Positions 35,284 to 43,736 of a stretch of DNA of 43,736 nt are shown here, piece by piece. The notes below the pieces were generated by a model, which saw nothing but the letters and a program-made list of their open reading frames with translations, did not search any database and was not told the DNA's origin. The position numbers were made by a program, and so were the translations under genes. This stretch comes from Actinopolymorpha alba DSM 45243 (lineage in GTDB: Bacteria; Actinomycetota; Actinomycetes; Propionibacteriales; Actinopolymorphaceae): NCBI RefSeq assembly GCF_000373925.1, contig NZ_KB892749.1:1-43736 (forward strand), given 5' to 3'. How positions within the stretch are numbered: position 1 is the first letter of the stretch; each line of letters opens with the position of its first letter.

Positions 35284-36753
35284 TCAGAGGCCTACGTCGG
35301 GGATGTCCACGACCACCCGAGTGCCTTTGCCCTCGCGTCCAGGCCCGATCGTGAGCTGTCCGCCAAGTTCGCTTTCGACCAGGGTCCGGACGATCTGCAG
35401 CCCAAGCCGACCAGACACCTCGAGGTCGAAGTCATCGGGAAGCCCTCGCCCGTCGTCCTCGACGACGACCCGTAGCTTCCCGTCCTGCCGATCGCCCACG
35501 ACCTCCACCCGACCGCCGGAACGCCCAACGCCATGCTGGACGGCGTTCTGAGCCACCTCAGTAATAACCATCGCGAGCGGCGTCGCCGTTTCGGCGTCGA
35601 GCATCCCGAAGGAACCCTTGCGCCGCGGAACCACCCGGGTCTCCGGAATCGACACCTCCGCGACCATTGCGAGGACCCGATCGGCCACCTCGTCGAAGTC
35701 GACGCGTTCCTCGAAGGCAGTGGACAAAGTCTCGTGCACGATCGCGATCGTCCCGACCCGGCGTACGGCTTCCTCCAGTGCCTCGCGGCCACCAGTCGTG
35801 CCAAGCCGGCGAGCCTGCAGGCGTAACAGCGCCGCCACCGTCTGCAAGTTGTTCTTGACACGGTGGTGGATCTCGCGGATCGTCGCTTCTTTCGTGAGGA
35901 GTTCGCGTTCCCGCCGGCGCAGGTCGGTCACGTCACGGAGCAGGACGAGTGCACCCGCGGGCGCGCCCTTGGGCACCAGCGGAATCACCCGCATGCTGAC
36001 GACCGCGGCGCCGCTCTCGATCTCCGTCTCACGAGGCGCGCGACCGGAAATGAGTGCCGAGATCGCTTCGTCGACAGGCCTCCTCGACGGAGGCAACAGC
36101 TCGGCAGTGGTCGTCCCAAGGTGGCAGCCGAGGAGATCGCCCGTGAGGCCAAGGCGACGGTACGCCGACTGGGCGTTGGGGCTCGCATAGGTGACGATCC
36201 CGTCGGGATCCAACCGGGCCAGGCCATCGCCCACCCGGGGCGCGGAGTCGAGGTCGACCCGCTCGCCGGGAAGCGGGAACGCACCGTCCACGATCATCTG
36301 GGCGAGATCGGTGGCGGTCTTGAGGTACGTCAACTCCAAACGGCTCGGCGTACGGACCGAAAGAAGGTTCGTGTTGCGGGTGATGACGCCAAGAACCCGA
36401 TCACAGCGACGGACCGGAATGCTCTCGATGCGGACCGGCACCTCGTCACGCCATTCCGGGTCGCCCTCGCGGCAGATCCGGCCCTCGTCGAAGGCCGCAT
36501 CGAGTAACGAACGCCGGCCACGGGGAACGAACGACCCCACGAGATCGTCAAGGTGGGCGGTAGGTCCGGTGGTGGGACGCATCTGGGCGCACGCCCAGAA
36601 GCCGAGACCCTCCCGGTCCGGCACCCACAACACAAGGTCGGCGAACGACAGGTCGGCCAGCATCTGCCACTCGGCCACGAGCCGGTGCAGCCATTCACGG
36701 TCCACGTCGCCAAGATCGGTGTACTGGCGTACGACATCGTCAAGAGAGGGCAC
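35284..36753 (-). CDS. pdtaS: PdtaS-type sensor histidine kinase
   Basis: The 489-residue cytosolic kinase has an N-terminal GAF domain (WQMLADLSFADLVLWV onward) and a PAS domain at about 185-285. The HisKA_2 domain, with phospho-acceptor His in REIHHRVKNNLQTVAALL, is near residue 295. The HATPase domain has ITEVAQNAVQHG and DDGRGLPDDF. This is the layout of PdtaS, which signals to the RNA-binding antiterminator PdtaR; no pdtaR lies in this window. I choose GTG at 36753 because the N-terminus then aligns with the mycobacterial protein. It has no membrane segment. Confidence 0.92.
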   Translation of the reverse strand: MPSLDDVVRQYTDLGDVDREWLHRLVAEWQMLADLSFADLVLWVPDREGLGFWACAQMRPTTGPTAHLDDLVGSFVPRGRRSLLDAAFDEGRICREGDPEWRDEVPVRIESIPVRRCDRVLGVITRNTNLLSVRTPSRLELTYLKTATDLAQMIVDGAFPLPGERVDLDSAPRVGDGLARLDPDGIVTYASPNAQSAYRRLGLTGDLLGCHLGTTTAELLPPSRRPVDEAISALISGRAPRETEIESGAAVVSMRVIPLVPKGAPAGALVLLRDVTDLRRRERELLTKEATIREIHHRVKNNLQTVAALLRLQARRLGTTGGREALEEAVRRVGTIAIVHETLSTAFEERVDFDEVADRVLAMVAEVSIPETRVVPRRKGSFGMLDAETATPLAMVITEVAQNAVQHGVGRSGGRVEVVGDRQDGKLRVVVEDDGRGLPDDFDLEVSGRLGLQIVRTLVESELGGQLTIGPGREGKGTRVVVDIPDVGL

Positions 36754-36852
36754 GCCGAGAGCGTATCTCCGTCGAACACCCGTCCTCACAGGGTGCGGCG
36801 GCTCGCTCACGTCCAGCGCCCCTACCCGTACAGACCGGGAGGCGGGTCTGAA

Positions 36853-37773
36853 ATGATGTCCCCCGTGGGGGTTCGGTCAGGGTACTGGGAGCAGGTCCGC
36901 GCAAGCGGCTTCAGGCTGCCCGATGACCGGCCCCTCGACGACCTCACCACCGAACTCGTTCACATGCTGGGCGACCCCGACCATCAGGTGCGCGGCGGTA
37001 TCGCCTATCCCGTGCTGGCCGCCTGGATCAGCGAAGGTGTCTACGACGATCTCCTTGCGGGGTTCGGTGATGGGGTGTCCGAGGGACTCTTCACCGGGCT
37101 TGGTGAAGACGGCACCGACACGGTTCTGCGGCGGTCGTTCTCGTCCCTTCTTCTCGCCGAGGCGATCCTGCGCGACCATGTCACCCGGGTCGTCCATTCC
37201 GACGCGGTCTTCAGGTGGGGCGATCGGGCCGCGTCGTGGTTCGTCCGCGAGCGCGACCTGCGCGGCTGGGTGGACGGCCAGGGCTGGGCACACGCGGTGG
37301 GCCATGGTGCCGACCTCATCGGCGCCCTCGCCCGCTCGCACCATTTCGGCAAGCTCGAACTCACCGTCCTGCTCGACGTGGTGGCCGATCGCCTACTCAC
37401 CCCGACGCCCTACCGTTTCCTGCATGACGAGGACGATCGGCTCGCGTTCGCGGTGATGGCCATTCTCCACCGCAACCTGCTCGGCATTGACGTTCTCGAG
37501 CCCTGGATCGAACGCCTCGCAACCGCCATCGTGCGTCCAACCGTGCCGAACGGCGACCCGTCCCCCGAATGGCCGACGCCCGTCGCCGGCAACACCATGA
37601 ACTTCCTTCGCGCCCTGCATCTCCAACTCGCGCTGGGTGTCCACGGCAAGCAGACCCCGCAAGACGTGGCGTTGTTCGGTAAGCCCCCGCAGGTGCGTGC
37701 CGACCTGCTGCTCGTCCTGCTCCGGGTCCTGCGGACGAGCCAGCCGTGGCTCTTCACCACACCGAAGCACTGA
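36853..37773 (+). CDS. DUF2785 domain protein
   Basis: The 306-residue all-helical protein fits the DUF2785 family (helices such as WISEGVYDDLLAGFG, FSSLLLAEAILRDH, GHGADLIGALARS and NFLRALHLQLALG). Function is unknown; the repeated alpha-hairpins suggest a HEAT-like scaffold. GGGAGG lies about 10 bases before the ATG at 36853, and a second ATG follows at once. It is divergent from pdtaS with about 100 bases between the starts, and no operon partner is evident. Confidence 0.82.
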   Translation: MMSPVGVRSGYWEQVRASGFRLPDDRPLDDLTTELVHMLGDPDHQVRGGIAYPVLAAWISEGVYDDLLAGFGDGVSEGLFTGLGEDGTDTVLRRSFSSLLLAEAILRDHVTRVVHSDAVFRWGDRAASWFVRERDLRGWVDGQGWAHAVGHGADLIGALARSHHFGKLELTVLLDVVADRLLTPTPYRFLHDEDDRLAFAVMAILHRNLLGIDVLEPWIERLATAIVRPTVPNGDPSPEWPTPVAGNTMNFLRALHLQLALGVHGKQTPQDVALFGKPPQVRADLLLVLLRVLRTSQPWLFTTPKH

Positions 37774-37952
37774 GAGCCAGTTCCTGAACTCGCTCTAAAT
37801 CCGCCGACGCATCAATCGTGACGTCCTTTTACGGGCGTTATGTCGCGAACCGCCTCCGATTCCGCCATTGTTGAACGCGGCCTGCAGTGTGGTTCCGGCC
37901 CCACTCGGGCTTCGCCCGTCTGGGCCCACCCCCACCTCACGGAGGTGTCCTG

Positions 37953-38231
37953 ATGGCACAACACACACGAAGGACCACAGAGCTCCTCACGCCAACCCGG
38001 GTGCTGGTCGGAGTCCTGCTGGCCCTGCCCTTTCTCGGCACGCTCTGGGTCTCGTCGTACTCCCGGGTGGAGCCACGGCTTGGCGGCTTTCCCTTCTTCT
38101 ACTGGTACCAGTTCCTCTGGATCTTCCTGTCGGCCATCCTCACGACCTGCGCCTTCGTCCTGGTGCAGCGAGAACGCCGGGGACAGCAACACCGCACACC
38201 ACAACCGCGGCGGAAAGGCGGGGCACGATGA
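37953..38231 (+). CDS. DUF3311 small membrane protein (symporter accessory)
   Basis: The 92-residue protein has two transmembrane helices (about 16-34 and 50-70) and a basic tail. It resembles DUF3311 proteins, which are usually encoded just before sodium:solute symporters and probably form part of the transporter. GGAGG lies 7 bases before the ATG. The stop overlaps the symporter start as ATGA, so translation is coupled. A CGGGC-TTC-GCCCG hairpin lies upstream in the leader. Confidence 0.85.
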   Translation: MAQHTRRTTELLTPTRVLVGVLLALPFLGTLWVSSYSRVEPRLGGFPFFYWYQFLWIFLSAILTTCAFVLVQRERRGQQHRTPQPRRKGGAR

Positions 38232-39889
38232 AAGGTGGAGTTGACACCGTTGCTCTGGCGGTCGTGGTCGTTCTCTTTCTCGCCGTCACCATCATGGGCT
38301 TCAAGGCCGCCCGGTGGCGGCAGGGCGCCAGCCTCGCGAGCCTCGACGAATGAGGGCTTGGCGGACGGAAGTTCGGCACCTGGGTGACGTGGTTTCTTCT
38401 CGGCGGGGATCTCTACACCGCCTACACGTTCGTCGCCGTGCCCGCGGTGATGTTCGCTTCGGGTGCGCAGGGCTTCTTCGCTGTGCCGTACACGATCATC
38501 GTCTATCCGCTCGTCTTCTTGTTCCTGCCCCGCCTGTGGTCGGTGTCGCATCGGCGCGGTTACGTGACACCCGCTGACTTCGTCCGGGCTCGATTCGACT
38601 CACGGGGGCTCGCCCTCGCCGTCGCGCTCACCGGAATCCTCGCGACAATGCCGTACATCGCCTTGCAGCTGGTCGGAATCCAGGCGGTGTTCGAGGTGAT
38701 GGGGCTCGGCGGCTCCGGCAACATCCTGGTGGCGGATGCTCCGTTGTTCCTGGCGTTCGCGGTCCTCGCGGCCTATACCTACTCGTCCGGGCTGCGCGCG
38801 CCCGCGCTGATCGCCTTTGTCAAGGACGCCTTGATTTATCTCGTCATCGCCGTCGCCATCATCTACATCCCCACGAAACTTGGCGGGTGGAGCGGGATCT
38901 TCGACGCGGCCGGGGAGAAGTTCGCCGCCGCGGACGACGCCGCCGGTCGCCCGGAGGGCTTCTCCTTCGTCGGACTCGGGCAGGCGTGGCCGTACGCGAC
39001 TCTGGCGCTCGGCTCCGCGATGGCATTGTTCATGTATCCACACGCGGTCACCGCGGTGTTGTCCGCCAAGAACCGCTCGGTGCCGCGCCGCAACGCCGCG
39101 ATCCTGCCCGCCTATTCGTTCCTGCTCGCGCTCCTCGCGCTGACTGGGTTCATGGCGATCGCCGCGGGAATCAACCCGGTCGGCCTCAATGGCAAGCCGA
39201 ACGCCCAACTCTCGGTGCCGATGCTTTTCGAGGCGATGTTCCCCAGTTGGTTCGCAGGGGTGGCGTTCGCCGCCATCGCGATCGGGGCGCTCGTGCCCGC
39301 GGCCATCATGTCGATCGCGGCGGCCAACCTGTGGACCCGCAACGTTTACAAGGCATTCCTCAAACCGGACGCCAGTCACGCGGAAGAAGCCCGGCAGAGC
39401 AAGCTCGTGTCGTTGCTCGTGAAGTTCGGTGCCCTCATCTTCGTACTGGGGCTCGACAAGAGCTTCGCGATCAACCTGCAGTTGCTCGGCGGGATCTGGA
39501 TCCTCCAGACGTTCCCCTCCGTGGTGTTCGGCCTTTACACCCGGTGGTTCCACCGCTGGGGGCTGTTCGCGGGGTGGGCGGTCGGCATGGCTTATGGCAC
39601 CTGGACCGCGTACAACATCACCAACCCCGTCACCGGGACCCAGCACTTCGGTGGCTCGACCGCTGACATTCCCCTGATCGGGGAGAAGGGGTACGTCGCC
39701 TTCACCGCCTGGGTGCTCAACGTCCTCGTTACGGTCGCGGTCACGGTGGTGCTCCGCGCTCTCAAGGTGGCCGAGGGTGTCGACCAGACCAGCCCGGACG
39801 ACTACCACGCCGATGCGGGCGAGCCGGGGGTACGCGATGCCCCACTCCCACAGCCGGGCGGAAAGGCGGGTAGCCCCGCCGAAGCATGA
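38228..39889 (+). pseudogene. Sodium:solute symporter (monocarboxylate/acetate type) with in-frame UGA
   Basis: The frame from the ATG at 38228 reads 41 codons ending SLDE, then TGA at 38351-38353, then continues in the same frame with GLGGRKFGTWVTWFLLGGD. Symporters of this family have Trp between LDE and GLGGR, so TGG has become TGA. Counting the stop, the frame has 553 codons and encodes the full 12-13 helix SSSF fold. It normally imports pyruvate, acetate or similar acids with sodium or protons. A GTG at 38384 could restart translation but would lose the first helix. Readthrough, true loss and sequencing error are all possible. No other lesion is seen. Confidence 0.85.
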
Positions 39890-39926
39890 CCCGTCCTTGC
39901 CTGGCGTGAGGCGGTAGGTTGCCGGG

Positions 39927-41654
39927 ATGACGGAGAACGGTCACACGCAGCACGGTGACCAGGACGACGCGAGCGCCATCGAAGGCCACGGTGGCGAGCT
40001 CGCGGTCGCGGTCGCCCGGGTGCACGGCGTCGACACGATGTTCACGCTGTCGGGAGCGCACGTGTTCCCGTTGTACGACGCGGCCGTCGGTGGTCGGGCC
40101 CGGCCCGAGCCGCCACCGCTCCGGCTGATCGACGTACGCCACGAAGCGACCGCCGTCTTCGCCGCGGAGGCGGTCGGCAAGCTCACCAGGCGACCTGGGC
40201 TGGCCGTGGTCACGGCCGGCCCAGGAGTGACGAACGCTGTCAGCGCGGTGACCCAGGCCCGGCAGTCTGGGGTGCCACTCGTACTCCTCGGTGGCCGGGC
40301 GCCGACGCAGCGGTGGGGATCGGGCAGCCTGCAGGAGCTCGACCATCCACCACTCCTGGCGCCCGTCACGAAGCTGGCCCGGACGGTCCCGTCGGTGGGC
40401 GAGCTGGCCGGCGCCGTCGACGAGGCGTTCCGGGTGGCCAACACCCCGCACCGCGGGCCGGTGTTCCTCGACGTACCCATGGACCAGCTCTACTCCCGTA
40501 CGACCGCGTCGATCCCGGCGAGCCCGTCGTCGCCGGCCGTGCCGGCGGGCCCGTCCGAAGGGGCCGACCCGGACGCGCTGGCCGAGATCGCCACGCTGCT
40601 GCGCGAGGCGGAGCGGCCGGTCGTCGTTCTCGGCTCCGATGTCTGGCTCGACGGCGCGGAGGAGGCGGCGCGCACGCTGGTTGAGGAGCTCGCGATCCCC
40701 GCGGTCACCAACGGCATGGGACGCGGGATCCTGCCGGCGGGCCACCCGCTCCTGGCGTCGAAGGCGCGGTCAACCGCGTTCGGGCGGGCTGACCTTGCCA
40801 TCGTGGTCGGCACTCCCCTGGACTTCCGGCTCAACTACGGCAGCTTCGGTGGCAAGGACGGCGCGCCCCCGGCCAAGGTCGTCCACCTGGCCGACTCGCC
40901 GGGCCAGCTCGCCTCGCACACTCCCCTCGCGGCCTCGGCCGCCGGCGACCTCACCGGCCTGCTCGCGGGACTCGCCACTGCCTGGGGTCAGCTGCTCCGC
41001 CGCCCCGACTGGTCGGCGTGGCGCAGCGAGCTCCGCACCGCGAGCCTGGCCGCGCAGAGCCGCGACCAGGCGCTGCTCACCGCCGAATCCGACCCCATCC
41101 ATCCGGCCAGGATCTACGGCGAGCTGGTGCCGCTGCTCGCCGACGATGCGGTGGTGATCGGTGACGGGGGCGACTTCGTGTCGTTCGCCGGCAAGTACGT
41201 CGAGCCGGGCCAGCCCGGTTGCTGGCTCGATCCCGGTCCCTTCGGATGTCTCGGTGCCGGCCTCGGCGCGGCGATCGCGGCCCGGCTGACCCGGCCGTCG
41301 TCGCAGGTGGTCGTGCTACTCGGGGACGGGGCCGCTGGCATGTCGCTGCTCGACGTCGACACGCTGGTACGCCATCGGCTGCCGGTCGTCATGGTGGTGG
41401 GCAACAACGGCTGCTGGGGCTTGGAGAAGCACCCGATGCGGATGCTGTACGGCTACGACGTGGCGGCGGATCTGCAGCCGGCAACGCCGTACGACGTGAT
41501 CGTGCGGGCACTCGGCGGGGCCGGCGAGACGGTACGCAAGCCTGGCGAGCTGGGCCCGGCGCTTCGCCGGGCGTTCGACTCCGGTGTGCCGTACCTGCTC
41601 AACGTGCTGACCGACCCCGAGATCCCCTACCCCCGCTCCACGTTCGGCGTCTGA
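39927..41654 (+). CDS. Thiamine-diphosphate enzyme, acetolactate synthase / 2-hydroxyacyl-CoA lyase-like
   Basis: The 575-residue enzyme has the three-domain ThDP fold. The cofactor-activating glutamate is in RHEATAVFAAEA (Glu73). The central domain carries VVLGSDVWLDGAEE. The ThDP/Mg motif starts at GDGAAGMSLLD near residue 466 and ends with VVGNNGCWGL. Similarity extends to acetolactate synthase large subunits and to 2-hydroxyacyl-CoA or oxalyl-CoA lyases. No small regulatory subunit gene is adjacent, and loops such as QELDHPPLLAPVTKLA leave the choice open. Nearby CoA and organic-acid genes favour an acyl-CoA lyase-like role. Ribosome site is weak. Confidence 0.8.
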   Translation: MTENGHTQHGDQDDASAIEGHGGELAVAVARVHGVDTMFTLSGAHVFPLYDAAVGGRARPEPPPLRLIDVRHEATAVFAAEAVGKLTRRPGLAVVTAGPGVTNAVSAVTQARQSGVPLVLLGGRAPTQRWGSGSLQELDHPPLLAPVTKLARTVPSVGELAGAVDEAFRVANTPHRGPVFLDVPMDQLYSRTTASIPASPSSPAVPAGPSEGADPDALAEIATLLREAERPVVVLGSDVWLDGAEEAARTLVEELAIPAVTNGMGRGILPAGHPLLASKARSTAFGRADLAIVVGTPLDFRLNYGSFGGKDGAPPAKVVHLADSPGQLASHTPLAASAAGDLTGLLAGLATAWGQLLRRPDWSAWRSELRTASLAAQSRDQALLTAESDPIHPARIYGELVPLLADDAVVIGDGGDFVSFAGKYVEPGQPGCWLDPGPFGCLGAGLGAAIAARLTRPSSQVVVLLGDGAAGMSLLDVDTLVRHRLPVVMVVGNNGCWGLEKHPMRMLYGYDVAADLQPATPYDVIVRALGGAGETVRKPGELGPALRRAFDSGVPYLLNVLTDPEIPYPRSTFGV

Positions 41655-41674
41655 GCAAGACCTGGCACGCGCGG

Positions 41675-42097
41675 TCAGGAAGTTTGGTCGGGCGAGGGTC
41701 CCGAGGGTCCCGGCAGACAAAGGCGGGCGAGGAAACGGTCACGGTCCACCACGGCACGGGTTACGGCGCCACGCGCCACGGAGCTGCCGTCCGGATGCTC
41801 CGCGGTCACCTCGAAGCGCAGCAGCCGGCCATCGACCGCGACCAGGACCGCGCTGACGGTTACCCGCTCCCCCAACGGGCTGGGTGCGAGGTGGGACAGC
41901 TCGACGTGCTTACCCACGGAGGTTTGGTTTGCGGCAAGGGCGCCCGCCACCGCGGCGCAGGTCGCCTCTTCGGCCCAGGCCAGCAGGCGCGGAGTGGCAA
42001 GGACGGGAACGTCTCCGCTCCCGAGCGCCTCGGCGGTGTCTGGCAGGGCGACCACGTGCGAGACGCTGGCTCGAAGACCCGGTGCGAGTGACGGCAT
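41675..42097 (-). CDS. Hot-dog thioesterase, FlK (fluoroacetyl-CoA thioesterase)-like
   Basis: The 140-residue single-domain protein resembles the FlK family. Thr in VLATPRLL, Glu in AWAEEAT and His in VELSHLAP occupy positions like the FlK catalytic Thr, Glu and His. It should hydrolyse a small acyl-CoA; real fluoroacetate activity cannot be claimed from sequence. It lies 17 bases downstream of the biotinyl carrier gene on the same strand, so the two probably form an operon. It is convergent with the ThDP enzyme gene. Confidence 0.82.
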   Translation of the reverse strand: MPSLAPGLRASVSHVVALPDTAEALGSGDVPVLATPRLLAWAEEATCAAVAGALAANQTSVGKHVELSHLAPSPLGERVTVSAVLVAVDGRLLRFEVTAEHPDGSSVARGAVTRAVVDRDRFLARLCLPGPSGPSPDQTS

Positions 42098-42114
42098 GAG
42101 CGCGGCGGCGTGGC

Positions 42115-42330
42115 CTAGTCGAGGACGACGAGGAGGTCGCCTTCCTGCACGACCTCACCCGGCTTGACCGTGACCTCGCGCACCACGCCCGCGGACTCGG
42201 CCAGGACAGGGATCTCCATCTTCATCGACTCGAGGACCAACAGCGTCTGGCCTGGGTGTACGGAGTCGCCGGACTGCACACTGACTTCGAAGACGTTGGC
42301 CACCATCTCCGCACGGACTTGCTCAGCCAC
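42115..42330 (-). CDS. Stand-alone biotinyl carrier protein (TB7.3-like)
   Basis: The 71-residue protein is a single biotinyl domain. The biotinylation lysine is in ESMKME, with the flanking hammerhead pattern (VRAEMVANVFEV; GDLLVVLD). It closely matches the biotinylated protein TB7.3 of M. tuberculosis, which lies beside pdtaS there. The acceptor carboxylase is unknown. GTG at 42330 is preferred because AAGGAGGGG sits just upstream. Confidence 0.92.
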   Translation of the reverse strand: MAEQVRAEMVANVFEVSVQSGDSVHPGQTLLVLESMKMEIPVLAESAGVVREVTVKPGEVVQEGDLLVVLD

Positions 42331-42462
42331 TACCCCTCCTTCCGTGGACCGCCCGCCATCCAATCACGCCGGGAGCTCTCCCGACCCGGCGCCACACCTG
42401 ACGTACCCGCAGCGACCGCGCGGACCCACCAGCCCGGCGGCGTCCGCGACACAAGGTGGCGG

Positions 42463-43734
42463 TCAGCGACGGATCAGCGACGTTCGGTCGAGCACCCGGG
42501 CAAGCGAGGCGACCACCCGCGGATCGTACTCGTACGCCATCCCGAGACGGAGGCCTTCGAGCGCCTCGAGCCGGGCGTCCTCGCTGGTGGCGTTACCGAC
42601 CATGTCGTCGTAGGCGTTGACGACCTTGATGATCCGGCTCTCCTGCGGCACGTCCACGTCGTCGGGCAGGTGCGGACGGCGGTACGGCTCAGCCTGCGCC
42701 TCCACGATTTCCGCGACCTCCTCCAGCACGCTGGCCTGCCGGACCACCTCGGCACCGAACTGCGCGATCCGGCGGCGTTCGTCGGGAGTGAGCAGCACCG
42801 TGGCGCCGCCGGGTATCGGATCGGTCAGGGACAGCTGCCCGAGGTCGTGCATCAACGCGGCGTACTGCAGCAGCTGGAGTCGCTTCTCTGGCAGCCCGAG
42901 GTCGCGACCGATGGCGAGGGACAGCTCCGTCACCCGGCGCGCGTGGCCGGTCTCGGTGTAGCCACCGACCTCAGTCGACCGGGACAACGCACGGATCGTC
43001 TGGACCTGCGTACGCCGGATGGCGGTGTACCGGCGATACGCCAACTGGGCAAGGAAAAGCGGAATGATGACGAGGGGCAGGGCCCACAGGTCGACCTCCC
43101 AGGTCGCCAGCGGGATCAGCACGCCGGTGGACGCGATCGCCGCGCCAATCCCGAAGAACGCGACGAGTTCGTTACGTAGCATCGCCCGGAACGGCCCGAG
43201 CTGCTGGCTCGCCTGCACTCCCGCCGCGAGCAACGCTTCGAGCGGCCACGTCATCAAGACCGCGAGGATGGTCACGAGGACGTACCACCGGGGGTGGGTC
43301 GCGAACCAGCCGTACGTACCGTCGTCCAGCACCAGCGGCCGGAACACCACGGCCACACCTGCCACCACGAGGATCCGGCGGGCGATGCCTTCGAGCTCGG
43401 ACTCCCGGCCGGCAAGAGCATGCGGCAGCGCGCCGGCGAGCATGCCTCCGGAGGTGACCGCCACGGTCTGCAGGATCGAGTGGGTCGCGCGGCCTTCGTT
43501 GGGTAGGTGGCTGAGCAGGGCATACCCGAGCGCGGCGGCCAGCCCGATGGGAGCCTGGACGCGGTCGTCGGGAAGGCGGAGCCGCACCATCTCACCGACG
43601 GCGATCAGGCAGCCGAAGGCACCGGCGACAATCGGAGCGGACACACCACGCGCGGCGGTCGCGGCCACCGCGGTCACCATGAGAAGCGCCGCGAACGAGA
43701 CGATGACCGCAGAGCCGTCAAGCCATGGCCGCAC
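42463..43734 (-). CDS. Membrane-bound HD-domain phosphohydrolase-like protein (may start outside the window)
   Basis: The visible 423 residues have seven or so N-terminal transmembrane helices (to about residue 235), then a cytoplasmic HD domain. The metal residues include His264 and the HD pair at 296-297 (YAALMHDLGQLSL). It aligns with HD-GYP phosphodiesterases, but the HHE and GYP motifs are not present: the region reads VEAQAEPYRRPHLPDD. Cyclic-di-GMP hydrolysis is therefore doubtful. The first codon is a GTG two bases from the window edge, so the gene may extend further. Confidence 0.8.
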   Translation of the reverse strand: MRPWLDGSAVIVSFAALLMVTAVAATAARGVSAPIVAGAFGCLIAVGEMVRLRLPDDRVQAPIGLAAALGYALLSHLPNEGRATHSILQTVAVTSGGMLAGALPHALAGRESELEGIARRILVVAGVAVVFRPLVLDDGTYGWFATHPRWYVLVTILAVLMTWPLEALLAAGVQASQQLGPFRAMLRNELVAFFGIGAAIASTGVLIPLATWEVDLWALPLVIIPLFLAQLAYRRYTAIRRTQVQTIRALSRSTEVGGYTETGHARRVTELSLAIGRDLGLPEKRLQLLQYAALMHDLGQLSLTDPIPGGATVLLTPDERRRIAQFGAEVVRQASVLEEVAEIVEAQAEPYRRPHLPDDVDVPQESRIIKVVNAYDDMVGNATSEDARLEALEGLRLGMAYEYDPRVVASLARVLDRTSLIRR

Positions 43735-43736
43735 TC

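Noticed and set aside
1-43736. tRNA, rRNA, CRISPR array or insertion sequence
   Set aside because: No tRNA-like or rRNA sequence, no spaced identical repeats of CRISPR type and no transposase frame were found. The composite repeats lack a transposase.

Overview
The window is high-GC DNA from an actinobacterium. The evidence is a fused multifunctional 2-oxoglutarate decarboxylase/dehydrogenase (Kgd type), a WhiB1-type iron-sulfur regulator, a PdtaS-type histidine kinase, a SigF/SigB-like sigma factor with its anti-sigma factor, Ni-superoxide dismutase with its maturation protease, a DUF6104 protein, a DUF222 remnant and many GTG starts. The genus cannot be fixed from the sequence alone. No rRNA, tRNA or CRISPR array was seen.

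Layout. 0.2-1.5 kb: a truncated DUF222 gene and a small P-loop kinase-like protein. 1.5-8.3 kb: a leftward chaperone operon read dnaK-grpE-dnaJ(cbpA-like)-cbpM-like-clpB-UBP zinc finger, with overlapping or nearly touching genes. 8.3-10.4 kb: a DUF7144-like membrane protein set between two intergenic stretches rich in inverted repeats. 10.4-14.8 kb: a membrane protein and a large MalT-like LuxR regulator. 14.8-15.7 kb: a second repeat-rich gap. 15.7-18.7 kb: a two-gene operon with a degenerate VirD4/TraG-like protein and a zinc-ribbon protein. 19.0-24.8 kb: a disordered conserved protein, kgd, a 58-residue DUF6104 gene and a small ABC-type AAA ATPase. 24.9-28.3 kb: a frameshifted GNAT acetyltransferase, a zinc-free MDR oxidoreductase and NAD-malic enzyme. 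28.6-31.3 kb: a polar amino-acid ABC transporter operon (binding lipoprotein, permease, ATPase). 31.5-32.4 kb: divergent sodX/sodN. 32.6-36.8 kb: anti-sigma factor, sigma factor, membrane protein, whiB1 and pdtaS. 36.9-43.7 kb: a DUF2785 protein, a DUF3311/sodium-solute symporter pair with an in-frame UGA, a ThDP enzyme, an FlK-like hot-dog thioesterase, a TB7.3-like biotinyl carrier and a membrane HD-domain protein that runs to the window edge.

How it fits together. The left operon handles protein folding and disaggregation. The centre and right carry central carbon metabolism (2-oxoglutarate decarboxylation, malate decarboxylation, amino-acid and organic-acid uptake) beside a stress-regulation block (SigF-like partner switch, WhiB1, PdtaS, Ni-SOD). 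A CRP-like palindrome lies in front of whiB1. whiB1, pdtaS and the biotinyl carrier keep the order known in Mycobacterium tuberculosis, but metabolic genes now separate pdtaS from the carrier.

The most unusual content is intergenic. Two 62-bp GATC-bounded hairpins have the same length and nearly the same apical core, but different self-complementary stems. Two composite repeat clusters, built of the same four modules, flank the membrane-protein/LuxR block in opposite orientation.
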